NCBI RefSeq assembly: GCF_041429795.1
Contig: NZ_CP163424.1
Coordinates: 1,738,001-1,802,000, forward strand
Reading direction: 5' to 3'
Origin: Algimonas porphyrae
GTDB lineage: Bacteria; Pseudomonadota; Alphaproteobacteria; Caulobacterales; Maricaulaceae
Length of the DNA: 64,000 bases
Below are positions 32,308 through 41,621 of this stretch, one piece after another; positions within the stretch are counted from its first letter, which is position 1; every line of letters starts with the position of its first letter. The position numbers were made by a program, and so were the translations under genes. The notes beneath the pieces were generated by a model. It saw nothing but the letters and a program-made list of their open reading frames with translations. It did not search any database and had not been told where the DNA came from.

Positions 32308-33495
32308 CTAGCGCGCCAGTTCCCGCATCGCGTCTTCCAGGCCGTTCAGCGTCATGGGGAACATGCGTTCCCCGCCGATGATCTCCTGAATCATTTGCGT
32401 CGACTGGCTGAATTCCCAGTATTTTTCCTGTGTCGGGTTGATCCAGACCAGATGGGGATAAACGTCGGCGATCCGCTTGAGCCAGACTGCGCCCGCTTCC
32501 TCGTTCCAATGCTCGACCGAGCCGCCGCGCATGGCAACTTCATAGGGACTCATGGCGGCATCACCGACGATGACGACGCGGTGATCAGACGGGAATGTAT
32601 GCAGAATGTCCCAAGTCGGAGTCGTCTCGGACATGCGGCGGCGATTGTCTCTCCAGACCTGTTCATACAGCATATTGTGGAAGTAGAAATGTTCCAGCCG
32701 CTTGAACTCTGATTTGGCGGCACTGAACAGGTCCTCGACCTGCTTGACATGAGCGTCCATCGAGCCGCCAATGTCGAAGAATGTCAGGACTTTGACCGCG
32801 TTGCGCCGTTCCGGGCGCATGCGAATATCGAGCCAGCCCTGCCGCGCCGTCCCGCGGATCGTTCCGGGCAGATCGAGTTCCTCGGCGGCGCCCTCACGGG
32901 CGAATTTACGCAGGCGTCGCAGCGCGACCTTGATGTTTCGCGTGCCGATCTCCTTGTCGCCGTCCAGGTTCTTGAACTGACGCTTGTCCCAGACTTTGAC
33001 GGCTTTGCCGTGGCGGCCGTCTTTCTGACCAATGCGCACGCCTTCGGGATTGTAGCCATATGCGCCGAAGGGTGATCGCCCAGCCGTGCCGATATTGCGG
33101 TTTCCGCCTTCGTGTCGTTTGTCCTGATTGTCGAGCCGTTCCTTCAGGGCTTCCATGATCTTGTCGAAATCGCCAAGGGCTTCAATTTCAGCCATTTCTT
33201 CAGGCGACAAATGCAGCTCCGCCATTTTGCGGAGCCAGTCTTCGGGAATGGCGTGTTCGTCCTGGCCGAAAATATCACCAATATAGTCGATCCCGCGAAA
33301 GACATGGCTGAAGACCTGGTCGAACTTGTCCAGATCGCGTTCATCCTTCACCAAGGCTGTCCGCGACAGATAGTAAAAGCCATCCAGACTGTCATTGGCC
33401 ACGCCTTTATCGACCCCTTCGAGCAGGGTCAGATATTCGCGGATCGAGACCGGAACGGAGGCGCGGCGAAGCTCGCTGAAGAAATGATGGAACAT
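32308..33495 (-). CDS. VWA domain protein, CoxE-like
   Basis: 395 residues. The C-terminal half is a von Willebrand A-type domain whose MIDAS motif is DIGGSMD (residues 241-247), followed by RVVIVGDAAMSPYE. The N-terminal half is helical and charged and ends in a Gly/Arg-rich stretch (GGNRNIGTAGRSPFGAYG). This layout matches the CoxE-like family, which usually works with a MoxR-type AAA+ ATPase; none is encoded in this window. It lies 6 bp downstream of the Kazal lipoprotein and DUF533 genes. Confidence 0.88.
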   Translation of the reverse strand: MFHHFFSELRRASVPVSIREYLTLLEGVDKGVANDSLDGFYYLSRTALVKDERDLDKFDQVFSHVFRGIDYIGDIFGQDEHAIPEDWLRKMAELHLSPEEMAEIEALGDFDKIMEALKERLDNQDKRHEGGNRNIGTAGRSPFGAYGYNPEGVRIGQKDGRHGKAVKVWDKRQFKNLDGDKEIGTRNIKVALRRLRKFAREGAAEELDLPGTIRGTARQGWLDIRMRPERRNAVKVLTFFDIGGSMDAHVKQVEDLFSAAKSEFKRLEHFYFHNMLYEQVWRDNRRRMSETTPTWDILHTFPSDHRVVIVGDAAMSPYEVAMRGGSVEHWNEEAGAVWLKRIADVYPHLVWINPTQEKYWEFSQSTQMIQEIIGGERMFPMTLNGLEDAMRELAR

Positions 33496-33501
33496 CAGGG
33501 C

Positions 33502-33927
33502 CTAGCGACGACACTCGCCGCGATAGGCCGCTGAGACACCAGACGCATTGGCCATGCATTCATTGCCATATGTGCGACCATCACAGCCGCAAACCGGTGC
33601 ATATTGTTGCGTGCAGGCCTGCGGGATCGGACGGCAGACACCGGTCTGATCCGCTGCGCCGCACTGCGCTTCAACAGTTTGGTAGCAGAATTCGCCAACG
33701 ACGCCGCATGTCGCGCCGGTCATGCCGCCACAGATACGCTCGCCGGGTTGTGGCATGGGGGTATGCGGAATACCGGGGGCAGGCGGATAGGGTGTCGGCG
33801 ATACAGGTCCAGGCGGATGATGTACGCTATGATCATGACCGTAATAACCCGGCCCGGTCTGGGCACAGGACACCACTAATGCCGAGGCCATCAGCATGGC
33901 CAAGCCTATCAGAAAATTGCGCATCAT
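33502..33927 (-). CDS. Small lipoprotein with Kazal-type protease-inhibitor domain
   Basis: 141 residues. The lipobox ends VVSC (Cys21). A His/Pro/Tyr-rich linker (about 25-65) is followed by a Cys-rich segment and, at the C-terminus, the Kazal pattern C-x7-C-x-C-x(n)-Y-x3-C ending in AYRGEC (from ACTQQYAPVCGCDGRTYGNE). It probably guards against serine proteases at the cell surface (inference from the family). Its start overlaps the DUF533 stop by 4 bp. Confidence 0.85.
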   Translation of the reverse strand: MMRNFLIGLAMLMASALVVSCAQTGPGYYGHDHSVHHPPGPVSPTPYPPAPGIPHTPMPQPGERICGGMTGATCGVVGEFCYQTVEAQCGAADQTGVCRPIPQACTQQYAPVCGCDGRTYGNECMANASGVSAAYRGECRR

Positions 33928-34640
33928 CCGTTCCTCACTTCAGTTTCGATCAGGGCGGCGGCTTCGGGATCGAGCCGAAGGGCCATGGCCAGACGGTCGA
34001 GATAATCCCGTTCCGCCGGATTGATTCCGTCTGCAATCCGGGCGCTGACAGCATAGATTTCAGCCGCACATTGCTCGGACGTGGCGAGCGCGGCGATTTC
34101 GACCGGATCGTCTGGGCGCGCCATCAATTCGCGCAGCGTTTCGACATCGGCGTCCGGATAGGCTTCGATCAGGGCGGCTTCGTCATCGTCGATTACCCCG
34201 TCCGCGCGCGCAGCCGCGATCATGGCCCGCAGCAACATGTTGGCACGTCGTTCGGCTGTTTTGCCCGTTAGCATCCCGATCGCATCATTGAAGTCTGACG
34301 GCATGCGACCGCGTTGATGGCCTTTATAGGCAATCGTGCCGAGTGCGGCGAGCCCACCCAGAGCCGCCATCTTGCGGGTCGATTTCGATTTCAGCAGAAG
34401 CGCCAGAGCCCCGGCAATACCCGCATATTTCGCCTGCTGCCGAATCTGCTCACGGCTGTCCGGATTGTCCTCCATGCCGAGTTTGTCGATGAGGAAATCC
34501 TCACCACGTCGACCGATATCGCGAGCCTGCTCGGTGAGATTCCTTGATGAGGGCGAGTCAAGCAGAGCGCGCCCGCTGCCGAGAAGTTCAGCCAGAAAGG
34601 CTTCTGGATTTTTCGCAAGCGTCTTGAGTTCCTTGGGCAT
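33924..34640 (-). CDS. DUF533 / YebE-like inner-membrane protein with TerB-like domain
   Basis: 238 residues: an N-terminal helical segment, a short membrane stretch (AGIAGALALLL, about 74-84, and a second Gly/Ala-rich stretch at 90-103), then a TerB-like helical domain (MLLRAMIAAARADGVIDDDE ... ISARIADGINPAERDYLDRL style). The family is widespread and has no settled function; Cpx-linked YebE is the best known. It is the first gene of the three-gene set with the Kazal and VWA genes. Confidence 0.87.
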   Translation of the reverse strand: MPKELKTLAKNPEAFLAELLGSGRALLDSPSSRNLTEQARDIGRRGEDFLIDKLGMEDNPDSREQIRQQAKYAGIAGALALLLKSKSTRKMAALGGLAALGTIAYKGHQRGRMPSDFNDAIGMLTGKTAERRANMLLRAMIAAARADGVIDDDEAALIEAYPDADVETLRELMARPDDPVEIAALATSEQCAAEIYAVSARIADGINPAERDYLDRLAMALRLDPEAAALIETEVRNG

Positions 34641-34770
34641 CGCAACCTCCTTAGCACACTCATAGTGATTCGATCATGGGGCTTCAAATATTGTCTGCCT
34701 GTGTTTCATGACGAGCCACGCGACAATCATGGCTCTTGCAGGGTCTGATAATTCGCGCAAAGCAGCGCAG

Positions 34771-36924
34771 ATGAACTCAGTCCTGAAAAAGTCTCTTCTG
34801 TCCGTCGCCGCCCTGACCGGGGTCGCCGCCATAGGGGGCGCGATCTATCTGTGGACGCCACCGGGGCAGTCTTTCGACGCACAGGCGGCGCAGGAAGTCG
34901 CGGAGCGCTATGACGTGCGTATCGTTCGCGACAATTATGGTGTGCCTCATATTTTCGGGAAAACGGATGCGGACGCGCATTTTGGCCTCGCCTACGCACA
35001 TGCGGAAGATGACTGGAAAACGATGGAGCAGACCCTGTTGTCTGGTCGCGGGATGAGTGCCCAGCATTTCGGGCAAGCTGAAGCGCCCGCCGACTATCTC
35101 TATGATCTATTCCGGGTCGAACAGGCTGTGGCTGCAGGCGATCTCGGTATTCCTGCCGACGTGCAGGCGATTATCGAAGCCTATGCGGCAGGGCTGAACA
35201 AGTTTGGCGCCGATCATCCGGATCAGATCACGCCCGGCCTTCTCCCGGTGACCGCCGATGATATCAATGCGGCTGTGATGTGGCTGACGCCCTTTTTCTA
35301 CCGGATGGATGACTATCTGGCGCCGTTGTTCAGCGAAACGGATGCGCCGCAAGTCTCTCCCTGGCAGCAGCAGGCCGCTTTGAGTCTGCCGCAGGCTGTA
35401 CGCGGATCGAACGGGTTCGCCGTGGCCCCGTCGCGCAGCGCGGATGGGCACACCCGCTTGATCGTCAACTCTCATCAACCCATGGTGGGACGATATGCCT
35501 GGTATGAGGCTCATCTGGTCAGCGAAGAAGGGTTGAACATAGCGGGCGGGACTTTCCCGGGGACGCCTGTCATTCCGCAGGGCATTACGCCGAACACGGC
35601 ATGGACCCATACGGTCAATCGCCCTGATTTGATCGATATCTACAAGCTGACCGTGGATGATGAGGGCGATCCACAAACATATGAGTTGGACGGCGAATGG
35701 TTACCCTTCGATCGAGGAATGGCCGATTTCCGGGTGAAACTCTGGGGCCCGTTCTCCCTGCCGATTAAACGCGATGCGCTCTGGTCAGAACATGGACCTG
35801 TCCTGTCAACTCCAAGCGGTCATTACGCGTTGCGCTTTGCAGGGCTGGGCGAGACAGCTGCAGTCGAACAATGGTTTCGCATGGCCAAGGCGCAAAATCT
35901 GGATGAATGGCGCGAGGCGCTTACGATCAACGGGGTTATGTCCTTCAATATCGTCTATGGCGACCGTGACGGCAATATCGGTACGATCTACAATGCCCGT
36001 ATGCCGAACCGGATCGAAGGTCCGGACTGGACGGGCGTTCTACCGGGAAATGATCGCCGGCTGATATGGGACGGTTTCCGACCTGTCTCCGACCTGCCAC
36101 AGCTCTGGAATCCAGACTGCGGTTGGGTTTTTTCCGCCAATGCCACCCCGTTCATGGTGACAGATCCGGAATGTGATCAGGATCGCACCGATTTTTCAGC
36201 GACATTCGGAATCGAGGACCGGATTACGAACCGGTCGCGCCGTGCCGTCGCGCAGATCGTGCCGGATCGATCGATCACGCGCGAAGAGCTGCTGCGATAC
36301 CGCGCGGACACGCTTTTCGACCCCGAGTCGCGGTTAATGCAGCTTGTCGTCGAACTGGTCGGCATAGCGACGGACGACCCCGATATTCAGGCTGCACAGG
36401 AGGTTCTGCGAAACTGGGATGGCGATACGGTTGTGGGATCGCACGGAGCCGCGCTGGCCGTTATCACCGGTGTTCGCACTCTCGGCTATGAATTCCTGGA
36501 TGAGGGCGAGGCCTCATTGGACATTCTGGCAACGACCGCGTCGGAGCTCGAAGCCGCCTTCGGACGCATCGATCCGGAATGGGGGGAGGTCAACCGGATT
36601 GTGCGAGGTGACGAAAACTGGCCCCTAGACGGCGCGCCGGATGTGCTACGCGCCATTTATGCAGATAAGGACGGCGTGGCCAAACAGGGCTATCTGAACG
36701 CGTTTGCGGGCGACACGCACATCATGGTTGCAGACTGGGCGCCTGACGGCACCTTGCGCGCGGAGAGCATACACCAGTACGGATCTGCGACGCTGGACGA
36801 GACCTCACCCCACTATGACGATCAGGTCGAACTGTTCGCAACGCATGAATATAAGACCATGCCGATGACCCTCGAGGAGGCGCTGGACGTGGCGACGGAA
36901 GATTATCGCCCCGGAGAGCGCTGA
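34771..36924 (+). CDS. Penicillin acylase family Ntn-hydrolase
   Basis: About 717 residues. An N-terminal signal or anchor (residues 8-27) is followed by an alpha-chain region (YDVRIVRDNYGVPHIFGKTD), a spacer, and a beta chain that should begin at Ser213 in RGSNGFAVAPSRSADGHTRL, the autocatalytic nucleophile. The oxyanion/active-site Asn region is present downstream. Homologues hydrolyse N-acyl bonds of beta-lactams, acyl-homoserine lactones or acyl-amino acids, and the substrate here is unknown. I prefer the ATG at 34771 because it precedes the signal directly; an in-frame ATG at 34708 is possible. The 3' end overlaps alr by 22 bp. Confidence 0.88.
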   Translation: MNSVLKKSLLSVAALTGVAAIGGAIYLWTPPGQSFDAQAAQEVAERYDVRIVRDNYGVPHIFGKTDADAHFGLAYAHAEDDWKTMEQTLLSGRGMSAQHFGQAEAPADYLYDLFRVEQAVAAGDLGIPADVQAIIEAYAAGLNKFGADHPDQITPGLLPVTADDINAAVMWLTPFFYRMDDYLAPLFSETDAPQVSPWQQQAALSLPQAVRGSNGFAVAPSRSADGHTRLIVNSHQPMVGRYAWYEAHLVSEEGLNIAGGTFPGTPVIPQGITPNTAWTHTVNRPDLIDIYKLTVDDEGDPQTYELDGEWLPFDRGMADFRVKLWGPFSLPIKRDALWSEHGPVLSTPSGHYALRFAGLGETAAVEQWFRMAKAQNLDEWREALTINGVMSFNIVYGDRDGNIGTIYNARMPNRIEGPDWTGVLPGNDRRLIWDGFRPVSDLPQLWNPDCGWVFSANATPFMVTDPECDQDRTDFSATFGIEDRITNRSRRAVAQIVPDRSITREELLRYRADTLFDPESRLMQLVVELVGIATDDPDIQAAQEVLRNWDGDTVVGSHGAALAVITGVRTLGYEFLDEGEASLDILATTASELEAAFGRIDPEWGEVNRIVRGDENWPLDGAPDVLRAIYADKDGVAKQGYLNAFAGDTHIMVADWAPDGTLRAESIHQYGSATLDETSPHYDDQVELFATHEYKTMPMTLEEALDVATEDYRPGER

Positions 36925-38183
36925 CCCTTGTTGGGATAGGTCTTGCGGCCAGACGGCTTGCTCGACGTCTTGAAGCCTGATCCCTTCGGGTCGGTTTTTT
37001 TCGAAGCAGATCTTTTTGGTCCGGGTTTCTTTGAGTGTTGCGGACGCGACGTCTGTGTGCGGTCCGTGTCGTCCCGATCTGATTTGGGTTTCCAGTAGTC
37101 ACGCCGGACACGCTGGCCGATCCGGACCAGCAGTTCGTAATTGATCGTGTTGCCCTCTGCGGCCTGATCCTCGAGATGATCGCCGAGGAAGATGGCAACG
37201 CCGCCGACCTGAACGGGCAGGTGCAAATCCGTAACATCCAGAAGGGTTATATCCATCGAGACCCGCCCAATGATCGGCACGGACTGATCATGAATGACAG
37301 CCTGCCCCTGATTGCTGAGTGCGATTGGAACACCGTCGGCATAACCCGCGCCGACCGTCGCGATCCGCATATCGCGATCAGCTGTGAAGCTAGCGTCATA
37401 ACCAATTGATTCGCCTGCTTTTACGGTTCGCAATTGCAGGATTGGGGCGAGGAGTTTGACGACCGGCTTCGTAACTTCCTGTCCGGGCATACTGGTCGCG
37501 AAGCCACCATAGAGGCTGATCCCGGGACGCACCATCTGGAAGTGATAATCCTTGCCGAGATAGATGCCGGCGGAGTTGGCAAAGCTGAGCGGCGTAGGCG
37601 GCAAGGTCGCCGCAAGACGTTTAAATCGTTGCAGCTGCACGGCATTGAGCGGGTGCGACACGTCAGGTGCACAGGCAAGGTGGCTCATGACCCAGTCGGG
37701 GTTGAGGGTCTTCCATAGACCCTTGTCGCTCGCCAGCATCGCTACGTCGTCCTCTGACATGCCCAAGCGGTTCATACCCGTATCGATATGAATGGCTGTA
37801 AAAGGCGGATCGTTGACCTCACGGCAGACCTCGGCCCAGTAGCGCGCCTGTTCGATGGAATTGATGACCGGTTTCAGCTTTGCACCGAGGAGGGCTGCCT
37901 TGTCGCGCGGCGCCGGTCCGTTCAGTACATAAATGGCCCCATTCGGCCCGATGGCTTCGCGCAGCAATTTGCCTTCGCCTGCCGTGGCCACGAAAAAGAT
38001 CCGGCAGCCGGCACCGTATAATGCCCGTCCGACAGTCTCCAGGCCCAGCCCATAGGCGTCAGCCTTGACCGAGGCTGCGACTTTGGCGCGCGGCACCAAT
38101 GTCTTCAGCGCCTCATAGTTGGATTTCAGGGTGGAGAGATCGACGCGCAAAGTCGGGCGGGTGGAATAGGGGGGCAGGCTCAT
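36903..38183 (-). CDS. alr: Alanine racemase with basic C-terminal tail
   Basis: Makes D-alanine for peptidoglycan. The PLP lysine is K40 in KVAASVKADAYGLG, and the second-domain catalytic Tyr lies in TVGAGYADGVPIAL. The fold ends near residue 364 (RIGQRVRRDYW), yet the protein runs on for 62 residues of Lys/Arg/Ser/Pro (365-426, DNA 36906-37091), a tail not typical of the family. The last 22 bp overlap the convergent acylase gene, so the tail could have grown by loss of a stop codon. Confidence 0.95.
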   Translation of the reverse strand: MSLPPYSTRPTLRVDLSTLKSNYEALKTLVPRAKVAASVKADAYGLGLETVGRALYGAGCRIFFVATAGEGKLLREAIGPNGAIYVLNGPAPRDKAALLGAKLKPVINSIEQARYWAEVCREVNDPPFTAIHIDTGMNRLGMSEDDVAMLASDKGLWKTLNPDWVMSHLACAPDVSHPLNAVQLQRFKRLAATLPPTPLSFANSAGIYLGKDYHFQMVRPGISLYGGFATSMPGQEVTKPVVKLLAPILQLRTVKAGESIGYDASFTADRDMRIATVGAGYADGVPIALSNQGQAVIHDQSVPIIGRVSMDITLLDVTDLHLPVQVGGVAIFLGDHLEDQAAEGNTINYELLVRIGQRVRRDYWKPKSDRDDTDRTQTSRPQHSKKPGPKRSASKKTDPKGSGFKTSSKPSGRKTYPNKGQRSPGR

Positions 38184-38227
38184 TGTGGCGCGCCTAGGCC
38201 TCTGTCACATCGATTGCAAGATGCGGG

Positions 38228-38842
38228 CTATAATGCGGTCGCAGATCGGGCGTTCTGCGTAATTGTAGACCAGTCGTGATTGGCCAGAGCCGTCTTGTCG
38301 GCAACCCAGGATCCGCCGACGCAGACAACGCTGCTGAGATCCAGATAACGCCGCACATCGTCACGCCCGATGCCGCCTGTCGGCATGAATGACAGATCGG
38401 GCAGAGGGCCGCCGATCGCTTTGAGAGCGCCGACGCCCCCAGCAGCTTCGGCCGGGAAGAATTTGACCAGATCAAAACCGCGCTCGATCATGGCAACGGC
38501 TTCGCCGACCGTGCTGATTCCGGGTATCGCCGCGACATTGTTGGCCTGTATGGCATCGACCAGTTTCGCCGTTGTTCCCGGCGTGACGATGAAATCGACG
38601 GCGAGTGCGGCGCAGCGCTCGACTTGCTGCGTGTTGATCACGGTCCCGACGCCGAGCATGATCGGATGATCGGCCTGTCTGAGCGCATCGATAACATCGA
38701 ACGCCCGAGGTGTCCGCAGGGTCAGCTCGATCACACCAATCCCGCCAGCGAGAAGCGCATCGGCCAGTGGAACGGCGACATCGGGATCGTCCAGAGCGAC
38801 GACGGGCACGACTTGCGACTGTTTCAGGCGGGTGCGGTCCAT
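38228..38842 (-). CDS. eda: KDPG aldolase (2-dehydro-3-deoxy-6-phosphogluconate aldolase)
   Basis: Final Entner-Doudoroff step, splitting KDPG to pyruvate and glyceraldehyde-3-phosphate. 204 residues, with the Schiff-base Lys in DLVKFFPAEAAGGV and the catalytic Glu in GVIELTLRTPRA. It is transcribed divergently from the lacI-type gene, with a palindromic operator in the 122-bp gap, while the remaining pathway genes lie past the regulator. Confidence 0.96.
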   Translation of the reverse strand: MDRTRLKQSQVVPVVALDDPDVAVPLADALLAGGIGVIELTLRTPRAFDVIDALRQADHPIMLGVGTVINTQQVERCAALAVDFIVTPGTTAKLVDAIQANNVAAIPGISTVGEAVAMIERGFDLVKFFPAEAAGGVGALKAIGGPLPDLSFMPTGGIGRDDVRRYLDLSSVVCVGGSWVADKTALANHDWSTITQNARSATAL

Positions 38843-38894
38843 GATAAGGGAGGTCCAACTGTTCGCTTCGGGGTAACAGGTCGGCTAGGTCCGC

Positions 38895-38910
38895 TTGACA
38901 CCGCTGTCAA
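38895..38910. promoter_or_regulatory. Candidate LacI-family operator for eda and the regulator gene
   Basis: TTGACA-CCGC-TGTCAA is a 6-4-6 palindrome in the eda/lacI gap. Each arm is itself a -35-like TTGACA, one per strand, so a bound repressor would cover both promoters. A near copy sits upstream of zwf at 39977-39991. Confidence 0.72.
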
Positions 38911-38964
38911 TGGCGTGGACTAAAGTCGCAAGCCGACTGAAACGCAGGATCGGAAACAGGACGG

Positions 38965-39969
38965 ATGCGAACAACGATAACGGATGTCGCCAAACAGGCT
39001 GGCGTATCGATGAAGACCGTGTCGCGCGTGCTCAACAATGAACCTAATGTCGCCAAGGCAACGCGCGAACGGGTCATGGAAGTCGCAGACCAGCTCGATT
39101 ATTCGCCTAATCTCGCCGCACGGGGTCTCGCCAGTTCGCGCAGCTATCTGATTGCACTGCTTTATGATAATGCCAGTCCGAGCTACCTGACCAACATTCA
39201 GCGCGGCGCGATCGAAGCCTGTCGGCAGCAGGGATATCACCTGCTTTTGGAGCCGATGACAGCTGCGCAGACGGAGAGTGAGGAGGCCGAACGCATCCTG
39301 AGGCGGATGAATGTCGACGGCGCGATCCTGACGGCTCCGCTCTGTGACCTGACGGCGCTGCGCAATAGCCTGACGCGACTCGATATTCCCTATGTCGCGG
39401 TCGGTCCGCAAGATGCCGATGAAGGCGCAGCGGTTCGCATGGATGATCAGGACGCCGCCTTTCAGATGGTCAAATATCTGATCGATCTCGGGCACAGGGA
39501 TATCGGCTTTATCGCCGGTGACCCGGATCATGCTTCGACCCGTCACCGACGCGCCGGCTTCGATGCAGCCATGCAGGATGCAGGTTTGCATGCTGGCACG
39601 GACCGTGTCGTTCAAGGTGATTACACGTTCCGGTCCGGTCTGGAAGCCGCCAAGCGGATGCTGGAAGACCCGACATCTCGGCCGACAGCGATCTTCGCCG
39701 CTAATGACGATATGGCAGCAGGGGTACTCAGTGCCGCCAATCGGCTGAATATAGCCGTTCCTGACGCTCTATCCGTCTGTGGTTTCGACGATACGCCGAT
39801 CGCCCGCATTCTCTGGCCGCAGCTAACCACCGTGGCTCAACCGATCCATCAGATGGGTCGGAAGGCGGCTGAAATTCTGATCAGTCGCGACAAGCGACGG
39901 GACCCGGCTACTCATACATTCGATTATGAATTGATCATCCGGGGATCGACAGCTCGCGCCGGTACATGA
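38965..39969 (+). CDS. LacI family transcriptional regulator of Entner-Doudoroff genes
   Basis: 334 residues. The N-terminal LacI helix-turn-helix and hinge read TTITDVAKQAGVSMKTVSRV and LDYSPNLAARGLAS. The periplasmic-binding-protein-like sensor domain follows (SYLIALLYDNASPSYLTNIQ; DIGFIAGDPDHASTRHRRAG). It lies between eda and zwf and is flanked by matching palindromes, so it most likely represses (and derepresses on a sugar-phosphate signal) both units and itself. The effector cannot be read from sequence. Confidence 0.93.
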   Translation: MRTTITDVAKQAGVSMKTVSRVLNNEPNVAKATRERVMEVADQLDYSPNLAARGLASSRSYLIALLYDNASPSYLTNIQRGAIEACRQQGYHLLLEPMTAAQTESEEAERILRRMNVDGAILTAPLCDLTALRNSLTRLDIPYVAVGPQDADEGAAVRMDDQDAAFQMVKYLIDLGHRDIGFIAGDPDHASTRHRRAGFDAAMQDAGLHAGTDRVVQGDYTFRSGLEAAKRMLEDPTSRPTAIFAANDDMAAGVLSAANRLNIAVPDALSVCGFDDTPIARILWPQLTTVAQPIHQMGRKAAEILISRDKRRDPATHTFDYELIIRGSTARAGT

Positions 39970-39976
39970 TAGGTCG

Positions 39977-39991
39977 TTGACAGCGCTGTCA
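39977..39991. promoter_or_regulatory. Candidate LacI-family operator for the zwf-pgl-edd-glk operon
   Basis: TTGACAGCGCTGTCA contains a perfect 14-bp palindrome (39978-39991) and shares TTGACA-N-CGCTGTCA with the site upstream of eda. TTGACA can act as a -35, with CATTGT 17 bp later (40000-40005) as a weak -10, so repression by promoter occlusion is plausible. Confidence 0.72.
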
Positions 39992-40052
39992 GGGTTCCAC
40001 ATTGTCGTCGTAACGCCTTTTCACCGTAAAGGCCGATTAACAGGATTATATC

Positions 40053-41621
40053 GTGTCCCAGTCGGAAACCACATCCACTGACCCGTCTGATGAAAAGACA
40101 GATATGGATGAGGGCGGTCGGTCGGCCTTCGTTCCTGTCGATCCGTTCGAACTGGTCGTCTTTGGAGCCACGGGCGATCTGGCGCGTCGCAAGCTGCTGC
40201 CATCCCTCTATCATCGCTATTGCGATGGTCAGATACCGGAAGATTCCCGGATCATAGGCGCGTCGCGAACCGCCATGGACCGTGAAGAGTTCGTCAAACT
40301 CGTCGAGGAAAGCTATCTCGAATTCGAAGATGGCTCTCAGCATGATCCTGACTGTTTCAAGGCGTTTGCCGATATGCTCGACTATGTCGCGATCGACATT
40401 GCCGATGATCAGGCGGACTGGGACACACTCGGGGGCAAGCTGGACGCCACGCAGTCGCTGATCCGGATTTTCTATCTGGCCATGCCGCCGCGGCTGTTCG
40501 TCGATATTGCCGAAGGTCTGCAGACGGCGGGACTTGCCCATGATGAGAGCCGCGTCGTTCTGGAAAAGCCGCTCGGAAACGATTTTGCGTCTGCCGATGC
40601 GATCAACGAAGGCGTCGGCCGAGTCTTTGATGAAAACCGGATTTACCGGATCGATCACTATCTCGGTAAAGAGACAGTTCAGAACCTTCTCGTCCTTCGC
40701 TTTGGCAACATTCTGCTGGAACCTCTCTGGAACAGTCGGGCGATCGAACATATCGAGATCACTGTGGCCGAGACGATCGGCGTAGGCGGACGTGGTGCCT
40801 ATTATGACAGCTCTGGCGCTTTGCGCGACATGGTGCAGAACCATTTGCTGCAGCTGCTCTGTCTGACGACGATGGAGCCGCCCGCATCCATCGATGCAGA
40901 TGATCTCAGGACCGAAAAAATAAAGGTTTTAAGGGCTTTGCGCCCGGTCACGTCGAGCAATGTCAAGGACATGACCGTCAGGGCGCAATATGTCAGAGGG
41001 CGGATCGATGGCGAGACGGCGGCGGATTATCTGTCCGATGTCGACGTCGAGGAATCCGACACGGAAACCTTTGTCGCCATCCATACGGAGATCCAGAATT
41101 GGCGCTGGTCTGGCGTGCCGATCTACATCCGAACGGGTAAGCGCATGGCGCAGCGCCGCTCGGAAATCATCATCCAGTTCCGGCCTGTACCTCATTCCAT
41201 TTTTCCGTCTGACACGCATATTCAACCGAACCGGCTGGTTATCCGTCTGCAGCCGGACGAGGCGGTGACGTTGTGGATGGAGATCAAGGAGCCGGGGGCG
41301 GGGGGGCTGCGCCTGAAAACGCTGCCGCTTAACCTGTCCTATGCCGACAGTTTCGCGGCGCGCTATCCGGATGCCTATGAACGGCTGCTGCTGGATGTGG
41401 TGCGTGGCAACCTGTCCCTGTTCATGCGGCGCGACGAGGTGGAAGCGGCCTGGCGCTGGGTCGACGGGATCATCGATGCGTGGGCCGAGACGGAGCAGCG
41501 GCTCAGCCTCTATCCGGCCGGGACGGATGGTCCCGACGCAGCCCGCTTCATGCTGGAACAGCTTGGCGATCAATGGTCCGATCCGGGCGAGACTGACGAC
41601 ACTGGCGAGACGTCGCAATGA
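40053..41621 (+). CDS. zwf: Glucose-6-phosphate 1-dehydrogenase
   Basis: Oxidises glucose-6-phosphate to 6-phosphogluconolactone with NADP(H) formation. 522 residues from a GTG start with AGGA 8 nt upstream. The nucleotide-binding loop is VVFGATGDLARRKLLPSLYH, and the catalytic stretch is RIDHYLGKETVQNLLVLRFG. A 28-residue Ser/Thr/Asp-rich N-terminal extension precedes the fold. It overlaps pgl by ATGA. Confidence 0.97.
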   Translation: MSQSETTSTDPSDEKTDMDEGGRSAFVPVDPFELVVFGATGDLARRKLLPSLYHRYCDGQIPEDSRIIGASRTAMDREEFVKLVEESYLEFEDGSQHDPDCFKAFADMLDYVAIDIADDQADWDTLGGKLDATQSLIRIFYLAMPPRLFVDIAEGLQTAGLAHDESRVVLEKPLGNDFASADAINEGVGRVFDENRIYRIDHYLGKETVQNLLVLRFGNILLEPLWNSRAIEHIEITVAETIGVGGRGAYYDSSGALRDMVQNHLLQLLCLTTMEPPASIDADDLRTEKIKVLRALRPVTSSNVKDMTVRAQYVRGRIDGETAADYLSDVDVEESDTETFVAIHTEIQNWRWSGVPIYIRTGKRMAQRRSEIIIQFRPVPHSIFPSDTHIQPNRLVIRLQPDEAVTLWMEIKEPGAGGLRLKTLPLNLSYADSFAARYPDAYERLLLDVVRGNLSLFMRRDEVEAAWRWVDGIIDAWAETEQRLSLYPAGTDGPDAARFMLEQLGDQWSDPGETDDTGETSQ

